From: Porphyra umbilicalis | Taxonomy: Eukaryota > Rhodophyta > Bangiophyceae > Bangiales > Bangiaceae | NCBI GenBank assembly: GCA_002049455.2 | Contig: KV918886.1 | Coordinates: 62,001-126,000, forward strand | DNA: 64,000 nt | Reading direction: 5' to 3' | Notes under the pieces: model-generated | The model's input: only the letters and a program-made list of their open reading frames with translations | Databases searched by the model: none | Told to the model about the DNA's origin: nothing | Made by a program: the position numbers and the translations under genes | Shown here: positions 22,054 through 32,855 of the stretch, in pieces | Layout of the letters: each line of letters begins with the position of its first letter | How positions within the stretch are numbered: position 1 is the first letter of the stretch

Positions 22054-23914
22054 TATAGCTCGACCGACGGAAGGGGGGGGTCGGGGGGGGTGGGGGGGGG
22101 GGGGGGGGGAGCGTCGGGGGGATACGCTCGGCAAGCGCCGTCAATGGACGCGGCGGGCGGGGGGGCGCCGCCGCCGGCGCGCCGTAACCTCCCGCGTCGC
22201 GCACCAGCCGGCCGCGCGCCGCGACGGGGTGGGCGGTCGGGCGGGCGGTGGGGTGGGGGGGGGGGGGGGGGGGGGGACGCGCGGCGGTGCACGACGCGCC
22301 AACAAACCTCCGTGTGTCGGTGCGCGCGCCGCAGCCGCCGGGGGTGGCGGTGGCGCGGGCGGGGGTGGCGGGGTGGCAGACCGCCGCGCGCGGCCGGGGG
22401 CGACAAGCGACCGCCGGCGCGGTGATCGGCGCGGTCGGGCGCGTGGAACGACGGCGGCGGCGGCGCAGCCGTTTTGTGGCTGCCCTGCGCGCCAGCGCGG
22501 CCGCGCAACTACCCCGTCGGTCGACGCAATGGCGTACTGAAAGCGCGTTGGCGAAAACACCCTGGACTGAAAGCGCGTTTGCGAAAACACCCTGGACTTG
22601 CGAAACGACAAAACTGTTTTCACAAGACGAAAGGTAGACCAGCGCATCGCGAGCATCTTCAGAGGGCGTGCTCTGACAAGCAGGCAACGCCACGCAGACA
22701 CAAGGTCACCTCCACCGCGCGTGCGCGGCGACGCTGCCCCGCCGCAGAGATCGACGACAGGCAAGCGCCGACCATAGGAGTCTGGCTGTGGTATGTTATT
22801 GGGCAGCGGCCGATCAACGTTGGCCTTTTGACCCTTCCGCGGCACACCATTGGCACGTTGCAGATCGGCCACAGCCGCGAAGCGCTGGGCCGCATATCGG
22901 CGGCGGCGCGCCACTGCTGCCGCGCCCACGCGCACACGCGCGGCGCCTCGGCGCGGGGGGCGGCTCGGGCTGCACCCGACCGGGAGCCCCCGCCCTATCG
23001 GCTGGCGGGGCTGCCGACGCGTGCCCGCCGCCGCTGCGCCGCGGAGCGGGGGGGTGCCGACGCTGCGGCGCCGGCGGCCATCGGGGCGGACAGCAAAGAC
23101 TTCCCCCCACGTGTGCATATGCACAGCGTCGACGGGGGGCGGCCGCCGGCAGGGGCGACGACCACCAGCGCAGGGGGGCAGGGTCGGGCGTGCCCCAACC
23201 ACGGCCGCGCGCCACGCCGTTGGGCGGGGCGGCCAAGGTCAGCATCGGCGCCGCAACGGGCGGCCCGATGGCGCCCCACCGCGGGCGGGGGTGCCGGTGC
23301 CTGCCGGCCGGCCGCCGCCGCGGCGGTCGCCCGCGACAGCCGTCACCGCAGCGGCGGGGCGGTGACGAGGCCGTGGCGGCGACTATCCCCGTCATGGGCA
23401 CGCTGGTGGACACCGCGGTGACGGCGATGGCGGCGCTGGCGGCGGGGCGCGGCGGCTCGGGCGCCGCCCACCCGTCGAGGGGGCGCGCCGCCCCCGGCGC
23501 CCAACCACCCCGGCGGCCGCCACGCCGCGGGCAACGGCGGCTGCGTCGCCGCTGCCACCACAGGGGTCACGACAGCCGCCACCGCCGCCGCGGCCGCCAC
23601 CGCTGTCGCGACGGCCGCGGCCATGGTCGCCGCCCGCTGCGGCGTGCGGGCGCGCGTCCTGCGCGCGGTCGTCCATCGCTAATCGCCGCGTCGGCGGCAG
23701 CCGCGGCAAGAACGCCGACAGCGGCGGTCGCCGCCGCCCGCACTCACCGCGCGCGGTTGTTGCGGGAACGGACGCGACCACCATGACCGCCGCATATTCG
23801 GTGCCGACACGACCCCCAGTTTGAAAGCTTAAAATAGACGTCTCCCACAGGGCCCCCAGAGCCCGATTCTGGCCAACTACCGCGAAATTGCGACATCATG
23901 GCCGTTCGTGGCCA
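22054..23914. other. Upstream region of the KEA gene, no other gene seen
   Basis: GC-rich with G-runs at 22080-22110 and 22255-22275, so any promoter of the antiporter lies here. Many overlapping Arg/Pro/Ala-rich frames exist on both strands, but none has a recognisable motif and none is clearly better than its antisense. A 30-bp tandem duplication is at 22536-22595. Positions 23915-23922 (TGTCCACC) are the left target duplication of the next element. Confidence 0.4.
22536..22595. repeat. 30-bp tandem duplication
   Basis: ACTGAAAGCGCGTT-GCGAAAACACCCTGG occurs twice in direct succession (22536-22565 and 22566-22595), with one difference (G or T after CGTT). It lies about 480 bp upstream of the antiporter start codon and could be a duplicated regulatory site or a chance slippage product. 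Confidence 0.7.
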
Positions 23915-23962
23915 TGTCCACCTAGGGTCGTGAAGGGCGTCGTTAAGGGCGTCACCAGGGCG

Positions 23963-25906
23963 TCATTTGGGGGGCAGCAGCTGCCACTCGACGCACGCCT
24001 CCAATGCGCGCGCCCACCAGGGATGGGCCTTCCACACCGGAGCGACGAAGGTCGCCGTGAGCTGCTCGCGGATGGCCTTGTCCAGCACGGCACCAAGGAG
24101 GTTGAACGGCGGGTTCGCCCACGCGTTCTCCCCCTCCCAGTTGAAATGCAGGGCGTTGGCCCTCAAGGCACCGGGGGTCAGGTCTTTGGAGTAGAACCGG
24201 ACGCACCGCGTGTTCAACTCGGTGGCGAACAGGTCCACCGAGTGCGGACCGTATTGGGCGTCGACGCGGCGGTAGGCGGCAGGTGCTAACGACCAGTCTG
24301 TCGAATCGACCTCCCGGGAGAGGCGGTCGGCCCACACGTTGAGCGCTGACTGGATGTACTCGTGTCTCAGCTCCACATGCAGCTCCTCCAGCACCGCGTG
24401 CAACAGGCGGTACTCGTCCATCAATGCGGTACTCGGGGAAGACTGTGCCCGCAGCACGCCGAGAGCCACCATCGAGTGGCACTTGAGGCGGATGACGACG
24501 CCCGTCGACGGCAGCCGGTGGCGAAAGAAGAGCAACGCCAAGCGGATGGCGCCCAGCTCGAGCTGGTTGATGTGCATGTCCGCGCGGTCGGCGGCGTGGC
24601 TCCCCCGCGCCGTCGCCGAACGGTTGAGGACGGCACCCCACCCGAGGCGGCTGGCGTCTGTCTCCAGCAACATCGTCGGCCCGTCCGGCCAGATTGGCCG
24701 TGCGAGCGTCAACCCCGTCGAGGCGATGCCGCTCCACCACCGCAGGTCCGCCACGGCTTGGTTGCCCAGGCGGCAGTCGCCACTGCGCGCGTGGCGGTAA
24801 CCCATCGCTGTGAACAGGCTCCGCAAGTGAAACCGGGCGGGCACCACCGAGAGCGTGGTGGACACCGCCGTTCCGCAGAACACGCGCAGCGTCGAAAACC
24901 GCACCCAACGCTGGTGCGCCGCCGAAAAGCGGAGCAGGCCTTGGGCGAGACGCTCGATGCCCTCTGCCCGGGAGGCCGGCAGCCGGTACACGCCGTTGGT
25001 CGTGTCCACGACGTGTCCCAGAAGCTTCGTAGCCGTGGAGCCGTCAAGGGCGCCATTGTACGAATGGAGCCGGAGGCCGAGGCAACGGAACACCAGCTGG
25101 ACGAGCGCGTAGCCCCGCGCCACGTCCGCCACCGTCGCCGCTCTGCCCGGCATGGCTGGCGGGGTGCCCCCAAAGTCGTCCACATCCGCGATGATGCGGA
25201 AGCCGAGGGCGCGCAGGAACTGGACGAGCGCCCGCATCACCTTCGTCCACATGTACGGGGCGAGGCTCATGCCAAACGGCATGGTGAGGGGCACGAAAAC
25301 CCGCCCGAGCGTCGTGAACGCCAGGTACCGCTGGTCTTCCGCCCGCAGCGTCAGATGGTGGTAGGCGTCCTTGACGTCCCACACCAAAAGCGAGTCGTCG
25401 GGACGCAGAACCTGCGACAGGTCGTTCAACGTCTCGTAGTTGAACGTCCGGAGGTCCACGTACGCGTTGGGGTGGGTGTAGTCGAGCACCTTACGGGGCT
25501 TGCGACCCTTCCGTACGATGGAGGCCGGCGAGATGCAGTGCAGCTGCGCGATGGCCGCCGTGTCCCCCGTCACCTCCCGGATGTAGCCAGCCGCCAAGTC
25601 CTGCTCCAGCTGGTCCATCATAAACGCGGCATCGGCCGCGTTCAGCGGGTAGCCCGGGGAGTGGCAGCGTGGGGGTGTCGCTGACCACGGAATGGATATT
25701 CCGTTGGTGATTGCGTCGAGCACCCAGGTGGAGGCGCCCATCTCGCGCCACCGCGGAACCGCCGCCTTGAGGGAGGCGCATGGCTGGGAGAAGGGGGGCA
25801 TGTGCATTGGCTCTTGCAATGCGTCCCCCATCTCCCGGCGCCACTGGGACGCCAGGGCCTCTGGAGCGAGCGGCGGCAGCGGCGGGGAGGCTGTTCCCGC
25901 CGGCAC
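23963..25906 (-). CDS. DIRS-like reverse transcriptase-RNase H polyprotein
   Basis: The polymerase part of a tyrosine-recombinase-type retrotransposon. The open frame runs from about 25918 to 23963 (647 residues from 25906); it begins directly after a TAA in the same frame as gag and has no ATG at its 5' end. RT motifs: KVLDYTHPNAYVD, SLLVWDVKDAYHHL, LTMPFGMSLAPYMWTKVM and RIIADVDDFGG (the VDD catalytic box). RNase H: LLETDASRLGWGAVL (first Asp), INQLELGAIRLA (Glu) and LNVWADRLSR (last Asp). The site expected to read like TDNT has LKCHS instead, so one catalytic Asp seems lost. The C-terminal GPHSVDLFATELN and NAWANPPFNLL block is typical of DIRS/Ngaro RTs. The stop codon lies at the junction with MITE sequence, so the C-terminus may be truncated. 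Confidence 0.8.
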   Translation of the reverse strand: MPAGTASPPLPPLAPEALASQWRREMGDALQEPMHMPPFSQPCASLKAAVPRWREMGASTWVLDAITNGISIPWSATPPRCHSPGYPLNAADAAFMMDQLEQDLAAGYIREVTGDTAAIAQLHCISPASIVRKGRKPRKVLDYTHPNAYVDLRTFNYETLNDLSQVLRPDDSLLVWDVKDAYHHLTLRAEDQRYLAFTTLGRVFVPLTMPFGMSLAPYMWTKVMRALVQFLRALGFRIIADVDDFGGTPPAMPGRAATVADVARGYALVQLVFRCLGLRLHSYNGALDGSTATKLLGHVVDTTNGVYRLPASRAEGIERLAQGLLRFSAAHQRWVRFSTLRVFCGTAVSTTLSVVPARFHLRSLFTAMGYRHARSGDCRLGNQAVADLRWWSGIASTGLTLARPIWPDGPTMLLETDASRLGWGAVLNRSATARGSHAADRADMHINQLELGAIRLALLFFRHRLPSTGVVIRLKCHSMVALGVLRAQSSPSTALMDEYRLLHAVLEELHVELRHEYIQSALNVWADRLSREVDSTDWSLAPAAYRRVDAQYGPHSVDLFATELNTRCVRFYSKDLTPGALRANALHFNWEGENAWANPPFNLLGAVLDKAIREQLTATFVAPVWKAHPWWARALEACVEWQLLPPK

Positions 25907-25918
25907 CGTATCAAAAAT

Positions 25919-27043
25919 TTAGGCCCGGCCGCGGCCGCGCCCACGTCCGCCGCGCTCCGCGCCGCCGCCGCCGTGGCCGGCCGCTGCGGGGCGACCGCCA
26001 CCGCAGCCACCGGCGTTGCGCGACTGGCCGACATTGGCGCCGCCAGCACCACTGGCGCCGCCGCGCCCACCGCGCCCTCCACCGTAGCCAAAGCCGCGCT
26101 CCATTGCACTGAGTTTGGCGGTGTCGTAAGCTTCCTGCCGGACGACCCCAGCAAGGAATCGGCGGGCCCCCTCGCCGCGACGGCCATTGCGAGGCATGGC
26201 GTCGGCATGGGCGTAGGCCTCGGTGAGGCTGGGCTCCGTCTGGCGCATGGCGAGGTAGTCGTACCGCGCGGCGCCGATTGAAAAGATGCGGCGGGAGCTA
26301 ACCGAGACGTAGTCGGTGAAGGCGGCATACTGCGGCAAGGTGAGCCCAGCAGTGTGTTGGACGCGCAGGGCGTCGTTGTGTAGCTGCTGGATCCACGCGA
26401 GGAGCTGGTACCACTGCCGCGCCTCGTGCTCGTCCCGGCATCCGGCGGCAAAGTCCGTGGCGTGGACGTTGTCGACGGGCTTGAACGGGACGGGAAGCCC
26501 GTCGACCCGCCGGACGTCGTGGGGGATGGAGAAGCTACGGAGTTAGTCGCCGGCGGCGGGGCGCTTGGCACGGTCGAACTCGTCGACGGCGAAATCCGCC
26601 CCGCCCCGATGGCCGCCGGAACCGACCGCGGCCGAGCGGCCGTGAACACCGCCGGTGCCGTACGGCGCGGGGGGCCATTCCCCGTCGGCGCTGCTGGCGC
26701 CCTCGTCGTCGAAAGCAGCGAGGAAGTTGGCGTCGTCGTCGACGCCGGCGCCGTCGCCGGCAGCCGCAGCGGCAGCCATCGCGGGGCGGGCAGTGGCCCG
26801 AGACCCGGAGGCGCCGGCCGCCGCCCCGTCGGTGGCGCCCTGCCCGGTGGCGGGGAGCCCGTCATGCGTAGCCGCCTCCCAGTCGAGCGCGGGAATGATG
26901 GTCTGCGCCACGAGCTGGTCGTTGGCGGTGGCGAGCGCCGCCTTGGTGCCGGCGAGCTGCGCACGAGAGTCTTCGAGCTGCTGCTGCAACTGCGACGCCG
27001 CGGCGCCGGCGTCCTCCACGATGGAGGGCGGCGGTGACACCAT
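25919..27043 (-). pseudogene. DIRS-like gag gene with one internal stop
   Basis: A 374-codon frame from a true ATG at 27043. The N-terminal part has a coiled-coil-like segment (AASQLQQQLEDSRAQLAGTK); an acidic Ala/Gly-rich middle follows. After a TAA at 26545-26543 the same frame continues without any indel (RSFSIPHDVRRVDGLPVPF; EARQWYQLLAWIQQLHNDAL; LPQYAAFTDYVSVSSRRIFS) to an Arg/Gly-rich tail resembling RNA-binding RGG regions. A second TAA (25921-25919) separates it from RT, again in the same frame. The first TAA is probably a mutation. The second may be mutation or a natural gag-pol readthrough stop. Gag identity is inferred from position, coiled coil and RGG tail. Confidence 0.55.
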
Positions 27044-27684
27044 GGGGGACGGTCAGCGAGGTGGCCCGTCCAAGTAGACACGTCAACCACAGTACCCCAC
27101 GAGGTGGGATCCTGGGAGGGGAATCTCTTCGAGCGCGGCCGCAGGCGACGCGCGAGAAGAGATGGACGCTGCCGCCCGAAGAGGCGCGGCAGTGGGCGGC
27201 GGCGTGGCCGGTCTTGTACCGTCCGGCCGGCCGCCGCCCCGATCGACAGGTACGTAGGAGGGGGGGAGCACACCAAAGGCAGGGGCGTGCTTCCCCCCCA
27301 ACACAAGCAGGTCCAGGCGTGGGTGGCGCCGCGCCCGCCCCGTAGTGGGGGGCGTGGGCGCGTCCCCCCCCCGCAAGCGGCAGCGGCGGCGGTGTGCCGC
27401 CGAGTGGAAGGCGCAGTGACGCGGCGCGGGGCGCGGCAGTGCGTCCCGCCGTGCGTCCCCCGCCACGCACGAGCCGACAGCGGTTACAGCCCGAGCGGGC
27501 GCGGGGCGTCGAATTGGGCGGAAGCGCCGCCGACCGCCCGCGCACGCCGCGTCCTCAGGCGACGCCCGCCTGCCGGCTTGTCAGCAAGGATGACGTGGCG
27601 GCCGCGCCGCCGAGGCGAAACGGCGCGGCGACACAAATCGTGCCAGTTTTCGAGCGTACTGAAGCGATGTACAAAAGCAGAACG
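27044..27684. other. 5' untranslated part of the DIRS-like unit
   Basis: GC-rich DNA between the gag ATG and the right MITE fragment. No frame with a motif was found, and no inverted or split direct repeat typical of DIRS ends could be paired with sequence near 23970, consistent with loss of the retroelement's 3' part. Confidence 0.35.
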
Positions 27685-27986
27685 CCCCAACTCAAAAGGG
27701 AATCAGCAAGGCGTCGCGAAGAGATATTGTTCAGGGGGGCCTACATGATTCAACAGGTGGCGGCTGTGCACCGTGATTGGGGACAGGCACCCAGTCTTGA
27801 CACGAAAATGATGTAAGAAAGCAGAATACGGGTGCCACTTGACCCATATTGCGAATATTGAGGGTGCTACTTGGGGCGTCGTGAGGGCGTTTTGGCTGCC
27901 TAATGGGGCGTCAGTAAGGCGTCTTATCCGTCGCGCGCCCCTGACGCCCACGAAATAGGGGCGTCGTGTGCATCCCTATGTCCACC

Positions 27987-30640
27987 TACCCCCACGACCC
28001 TGCAATTGCCGCACCTGCCCTGACGTACCTTTTTAAGCACGATTGTGCTTCCGCAGACCGCACGGGCGATGAAGACGTCGTCAACTCTAGCAGCTTCACA
28101 GAAAGATGCGGACAGTCCCGGCGCATGTTCGCATAGTCCAGAAAGCGTCAGTGGACGTCCTCCAACATCGAAGGGAGCAAAACGGACCGCCAAATACGTG
28201 TTTATAAGTAATTCCGCAATGTGCACTATAAAAATGGACTTTTTTTTCGACGTGTGTGTGTGGGAAAGCACCGTAGACTAAAATCGAGGGAGTTTCGACG
28301 CGGAAAGCGCGAGCGTGCGGCCATCGGAAAAAGGAATGTGGTTAAGCGGGAAGCACGGCGCACCATAATCGTCATGATGACGATCGCCTGACGCGTGACC
28401 ACCGGCGCACCATCGGCAGGGTCTCAGATTTGCTGTGTATCACATATCCAGATATTGTCCCTGACGCGTGTTTGGATCACTTCTCTCACTATGGAGCATA
28501 GCGTCGTAGAATGTTGTCACACGTGAGATCTGAAGGCAGATCTGAGAAGACCGTGAGGAGGTCGTTCTTTTGTGTACGGCATGTGCCGCATTTCTCTTTG
28601 TTCTTATTGTCCTTTCTGTAGGCCGAAGTTGTGTTTCATTGACGTCTTTTTGTTACTCCAGCGACGCGAACATGGATCACTCGAAATTGGATTGATTACA
28701 CGGGCTACGTGATAACTGACGGCGATCATGATTCTAAGCAGTCCGATCGAGTCCTCTGCATCGATGGTCGACCACGCAGACGCCTGCTGTTCCGCGCCAA
28801 GCGCCATCGCCTGCCCGCCTCCTTCCTCCCGCGCGGCTCCCCTCCGGCATTGTCTCCCCAGCCCCCCCTAGACGTCTTTCGAACCTTGGCAGCGGCCGCG
28901 GTGGGGAGCAGATGCCGGCAGCTTGATCGCAGAAAGCTACGCTGTGGCCGTTGCCGGCGGTCGGCGACCGCGGGGCGAGGCGGTGGCGACGGCGGGCAAG
29001 ACGGCGACGATGGGGGGTCGAGGCAGTGGCGACGGGGGGGCGAGGCGTCAGCGACGGCAAGGCAACGCGGCTTGGAAGGGCGGGCGAGGCGACGGCGACA
29101 GGGGGAAAGGGGCAGTTGACGACATGGCGCCCGGCAGTATTGGCGGAGCGTGTGGGAAAGGTTCTGAGCGGGAAAGGTAGGCGGGGGGCACATGGTTTGG
29201 GGGGCGGGGTCGCTCTTCCGAGAAGAGGGCAGGTAGCGAAGTGATGGGAGGGTTGTGGTGGGCGGTGGGTGGCGATGTGTTCGCTCCCGCAAGCAACAGA
29301 CGCACATTTTAAGTTGGGTAAGGTGGCCGACTCGGTCGGAAAGCGTGGCTGGGTGGGCGCCCGCGTGCCGCGAGGCTTCTGTCACCGGTGGTGCTGGGGT
29401 AGGAAGGGCTAGCGAAATGCCTGTGCGGGTATCTTGCGGCCTTTAGAGTGCAGACTAGGGCTAGAATGCGCGCGCGCTCGCAGACTTCCGCCACCAGCTA
29501 GAAAGGGCGACCAGACACGCAAGAGCAAGCTTGGTCCCGATCGATCGACTTGATCCGTCATGATTCGGGCACTTCGACGCTGAGAAGCGCTTTGTGCGCT
29601 CAACCCATCGATCACTGCCCTTTTTCTGTTCGAGTTTACGAGGGCAACTGGCACCAAAAGAAGCGTCTTCCCTAGAACCTCCTGCAGGTATGTTTATTCC
29701 CTGGTCAGCCATATATCGAGGCAACGGCGTTCGTCGGGAGGAATAACAATGCGCAAACAAGCTGGAACCGACGATTCTGGTGACCCACTTTAGGCGTTAT
29801 TGATCCAGAATCGCGTCAGGGACAATACAGTTTGGATAGAACACGTATCGTCTCCTTCGGAACATTTCCCATCGAGGCGCTGTCGAGCGTGCGATTGCGC
29901 ATCGCACCCCGGAAAAAGGCCTGCGATGGGCGTTTACTTCACCATTGACGGTCCCATCGCAGTCGACAAAGCGATGGGGTGTGGTCAAATGTCAATGAGC
30001 CAGTTGTGATGAGCCGGAAAAAGACGGTTGGGTGCTATTGGACAATCGCTGCCTCCATGACATGACATGTGGACCGTTCTTCTGGATCATCGTGTCATCC
30101 GAACTTATGTAGCAAAAAAAGCTTAAGGTGGCTGCGGAGTTGTCCACCTCACCGTCGTCACGACCAATATGGCATCCGTCTTCTTCGCAAGGGTGCATGC
30201 CGACAGGATCTGACTTGGTGCCTCACAATAGCTCTGTTTAATTGATGTGGTGGAACTCAGAAGTCGACCTTGCAAGGGTCGCTGAACACCGTGTGCATGA
30301 AGAATACAACGTTAGCACAGTGCTTGTCTCGATAGGTTGCCTTCAGACGCACTCCAGTACGCACAAGCATCCCGGAAAGACCGCACCCGCACCGGCGCGT
30401 ACAGCCTGCAGTCGGGAGCGCGACCGATTGAATTTGAATCGGGTGGCGCCGAACCTGACGACGTGATGACGACGGATGCCAGAAGTATGTGTGCATTTTA
30501 CTCTCTCTTGGCATGTACTGAGGGCAAAGTCAAATCCCTCTTGACCGCTCAGGCCCTGTCTACGCGGCTCGTGTCTAAGCACGTGTTTGGTTGGACAAGT
30601 CCGTGTCTGAGCGAGGGCTGCATGCGGCTGTCTTAACGGG
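27987..30640. other. Region without a recognised gene
   Basis: Moderate GC. It contains a short palindrome at 28369-28385 (ATCGTCATGATGACGAT), an imperfect repeat of GGCGAGG-GGCGACGG motifs at 28965-29095, and a CCATCG/CGATGG foldback at about 29865-29980 listed separately. Frames up to 219 codons occur on both strands, without motifs and with equally good antisense frames. Confidence 0.4.
29865..29980. repeat. CCATCG/CGATGG foldback, copy 1
   Basis: Alternating CCATCG and CGATGG motifs (TTTCCCATCGAGG near the start, CGATGGGG near the end) can fold back on themselves. It shares an exact 14-mer GACGGTCCCATCGC with the related structure at 32409-32497. Probably a small MITE family. Confidence 0.4.
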
Positions 30641-30644
30641 ACGC

Positions 30645-31046
30645 TCAGATGTCAAACTGTGCTTGGTTGTAAAGTAGCCTGCATATTTGATGCGGCCCTT
30701 GGTGCCCGCATTGGTCAGCATTGTTGGGCATCCAGATCGAGGAGGGATCATCAGCCGAGCTCTGCCCACTGACAGCCGTCCCGACAACGTCGAGCAACCG
30801 CATGACAATACGCAGGTCCATGAAGGAGATGCACATCAATAACTTCTCTGCCTTGGCGCGATCAAGGCCCCCGCGCTCAGGGCGCCAGCCATCCCTAGGC
30901 GGTTGCGACTCGGGGGAGAGCGCGTCCTCGGCCGAAGGCACGGCTGCCGCAGGGAAAGTGGAGTGAACGGGCATCGAGGGGGATGCAGGGGAAGGGAGGA
31001 CGACCGGGGCGGCCGAGACGGACGAGGAAGCGCCATCAACGACCAT
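30645..31046 (-). CDS. Hypothetical protein, unrecognised
   Basis: A 133-residue frame from the ATG at 31046 (MVVDGASSSVSAAPVVLPSP). A Ser/Pro/Ala-rich first half is followed by a charged and amphipathic part (GLDRAKAEKLLMCISFMDLR; VMRLLDVVGTAV) and a polar end. The composition changes from disordered to helical as in many real N-terminal exons, and it could be the first exon of a transposon-associated gene. No domain is recognised. Another frame near 30575-30808 is about as plausible, so the 3' end is uncertain. Confidence 0.25.
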   Translation of the reverse strand: MVVDGASSSVSAAPVVLPSPASPSMPVHSTFPAAAVPSAEDALSPESQPPRDGWRPERGGLDRAKAEKLLMCISFMDLRIVMRLLDVVGTAVSGQSSADDPSSIWMPNNADQCGHQGPHQICRLLYNQAQFDI

Positions 31047-32408
31047 CAAGACGGTAGGCTGACGAGTCGGGTGGGGATACGAGGGGTGTGACGAGAACGA
31101 ACAGGGTAGAGAACAGGGGCAGCGAGGTTGGCAGTGGGAGGGGGAAGAGGTGCTGGATGACGTGACGAGGTGGACAAGAAGAACCGGTATGCGGCGAACA
31201 CCGGATGGGGTGTGATGCGTCACGTCTGGTGCTGGAGAGTGCCTGCAAGCGTGTGCTGTAGGGCGCATGCAAACGTGTGCCGGTGACGTGCCGGAAGCGC
31301 TGGCCAGGGCACACCGCTTGCGGCAGATCGAAGGCCTCGTCCAGATCACGACAGCTCCACGCAGGGGGGCTTCCAATGTGGCCGCCGGGAGTTTTGCAGT
31401 GTCTGGACGTGTCTGGCGTGCCCGGGAAAGAGAGAAAAAAACAGGGCACATGGGCCGACGGCGCTTCTAACTTCGTGCAACTGCTTCTCAGACACGAAAA
31501 AGTCCGAGTGCCCGGAAGACGCTCTCCGATTCTCCAAACACGAATACAGCATTTTCACCGGTCAGACATGACCAGACATGCTGAGGCGCGCTCCACCACT
31601 CCCCGTTAACACACCGCCTCAGAGCATTGCCAACAACTCAGGCTATCGCTATCGGCTATTCCATTCTAGAACCAAGTCCGCGTCCTTAGACAGCCACATG
31701 TACGTCAGCGGTTGGCTGCTGTGCTGTCATGGGCCTAAGTACCCGCAGGTTTCCTTACACCAGGCCTTGTCTGGGCCCGATCAAGACGATATTTTCTGCC
31801 AGGACTTGATTCACTGCAGCGGCAGATGACAACTGTGGTGAGCAGCCGTATCAACCATAACGAAGGCGCAGAGAACGCTCGTCGGCAGACGGACAAAGAA
31901 ACAGGTCAAAATGTGCAGCGCTTGATGACGACCACGCCTAGAAGGACGTCACTGTAGGACCATTCCCATGCACGACAGCTCTTGCGGACGTTCCCACCAC
32001 CTCTGCCCAGAAGAAACTGGCAGTCAATCTTGCAGACGTGGCGCACACGTTGCAGCCACGTGCTACTATTTGCTGTGAAACGGGTCGTTCATCCATCACA
32101 TGGGCCAATCAGAGGCCCCCGTGAGATAGCCTCGGCTATCCTAAAAGCTATTCCGACTCGAAATAGAAAAGCGATAGCCGCACAGCTATTCTTGGTCAGC
32201 GGAAGCCAGAATCAAGTAGGTAGTTCGATATCCATGGCCCGAACAAAAAAAGGGCTTCTTCGTCTAAAAAGTGGTGTTACGTCGGACTTCAGGTGCTTAA
32301 TGGGACACGTTGTGCAACGTGGCTTGAATATGGGGATAGCATCTCATTGTTAACAATGCTCTCAGATACGCGGGTTGTCAGCGCTGGATGTCCACAACGG
32401 TTGCGGAG
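31047..32408. other. No gene seen
   Basis: Moderate GC. Short frames only, none with a motif. Confidence 0.35.
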
Positions 32409-32497
32409 ATTTTCCATCGACGGTCCCATCGCTTCCCATCGACGTCCATCGCAAAGGCTCCATCGAGCAGCCATCGAAAATCGGTTGTCGATGGGAA
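32409..32497. repeat. CCATCG iteron array / foldback, copy 2
   Basis: CCATCG starts at 32414, 32426, 32436, 32446, 32460 and 32471 (spacing 12, 10, 10, 14 and 11), and CGATGG follows at about 32489. The outer TTTTCCATCGAC and GTCGATGGGAAA are inverted. The near-helical spacing suggests a protein-binding array or a MITE. It is related to 29865-29980. Confidence 0.5.
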
Positions 32498-32509
32498 ATA
32501 CAATGCGCT

Positions 32510-32690
32510 CCCGTTATTGCTAACCGACAACAAAGACTGTTGCAGAGAGAAGGTAGGCAGAGCCGACGACACAGCGTAGAAATGAAGTCTGGTTGGCTAT
32601 TCGACCAGCCACGATCAAACTATTGGCTGAGAGTTTCCGCCAGTAATCTTGCAAGCCAATGACCGTGTCTTGCACACCGTGCTTTGTGAG
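32510..32690 (-). repeat. Dispersed copy of the pogo-like left end
   Basis: The reverse complement of this stretch aligns with 2890-3060, including the shared CATTGGCTTGCAAGATTACT block and an ACAGC-TAGAA-TGAAGTC region. Identity is highest at 32575-32680 and drops toward 32510, where only the TATTGCTAACC tip and TGCAGAGA remain. No coding part is attached: a solo end or a deletion derivative. Confidence 0.65.
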
Positions 32691-32855
32691 AAATTCTCAG
32701 ATTGTGCATGGCCGCTGCAGGAATAAGATAATGAGCCATTCGACCAATTCGCGTCAGAAGCTAAAAAACCGAGTCCCAAATCAAATGAGGGCATTTCGGA
32801 GAGGGTCCTCGACGACACGATGAATAATGTCAAGAATTGCTCACACGGATGATAC

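Larger units (their letters stand above)
23923..27978 (-). mobile_element. Composite element: hAT-type MITE ends enclosing a DIRS-like retroelement
   Basis: The outer tips (TAGGGTCGTGAAGGGCGTCG at 23923; ...GGGGCGTCGTGTGCATCCCTA at the right) are those of the MITE at 12600-12980. A perfect 8-bp duplication TGTCCACC flanks them (23915-23922 and 27979-27986). About 47 bp at the left and 294 bp at the right match that MITE. Between about 23970 and 27684 lies a gag/RT-RNase H unit on the - strand, replacing roughly 17 bp of the MITE (its GCGTCGTGCGCCCCTAA). The simplest history is a MITE insertion followed by retroelement insertion into it. Mobilisation of the whole by hAT transposase cannot be excluded. 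No tyrosine recombinase gene is present, so the retroelement is incomplete. Confidence 0.75.

Noticed and set aside
19555-22540. Long + strand frames of 404 and 869 codons opposite KEA
   Set aside because: Antisense shadows of the antiporter, without motifs.
22141-23786. Several 200-350-codon frames upstream of KEA
   Set aside because: Arg/Pro/Ala-rich on both strands with no motif. Expected in DNA with very few A/T-rich stops.
28726-29385. 219-codon - strand frame
   Set aside because: Pro/Arg/Cys-rich composition, with an equally long antisense frame over the same repeats and no motif.
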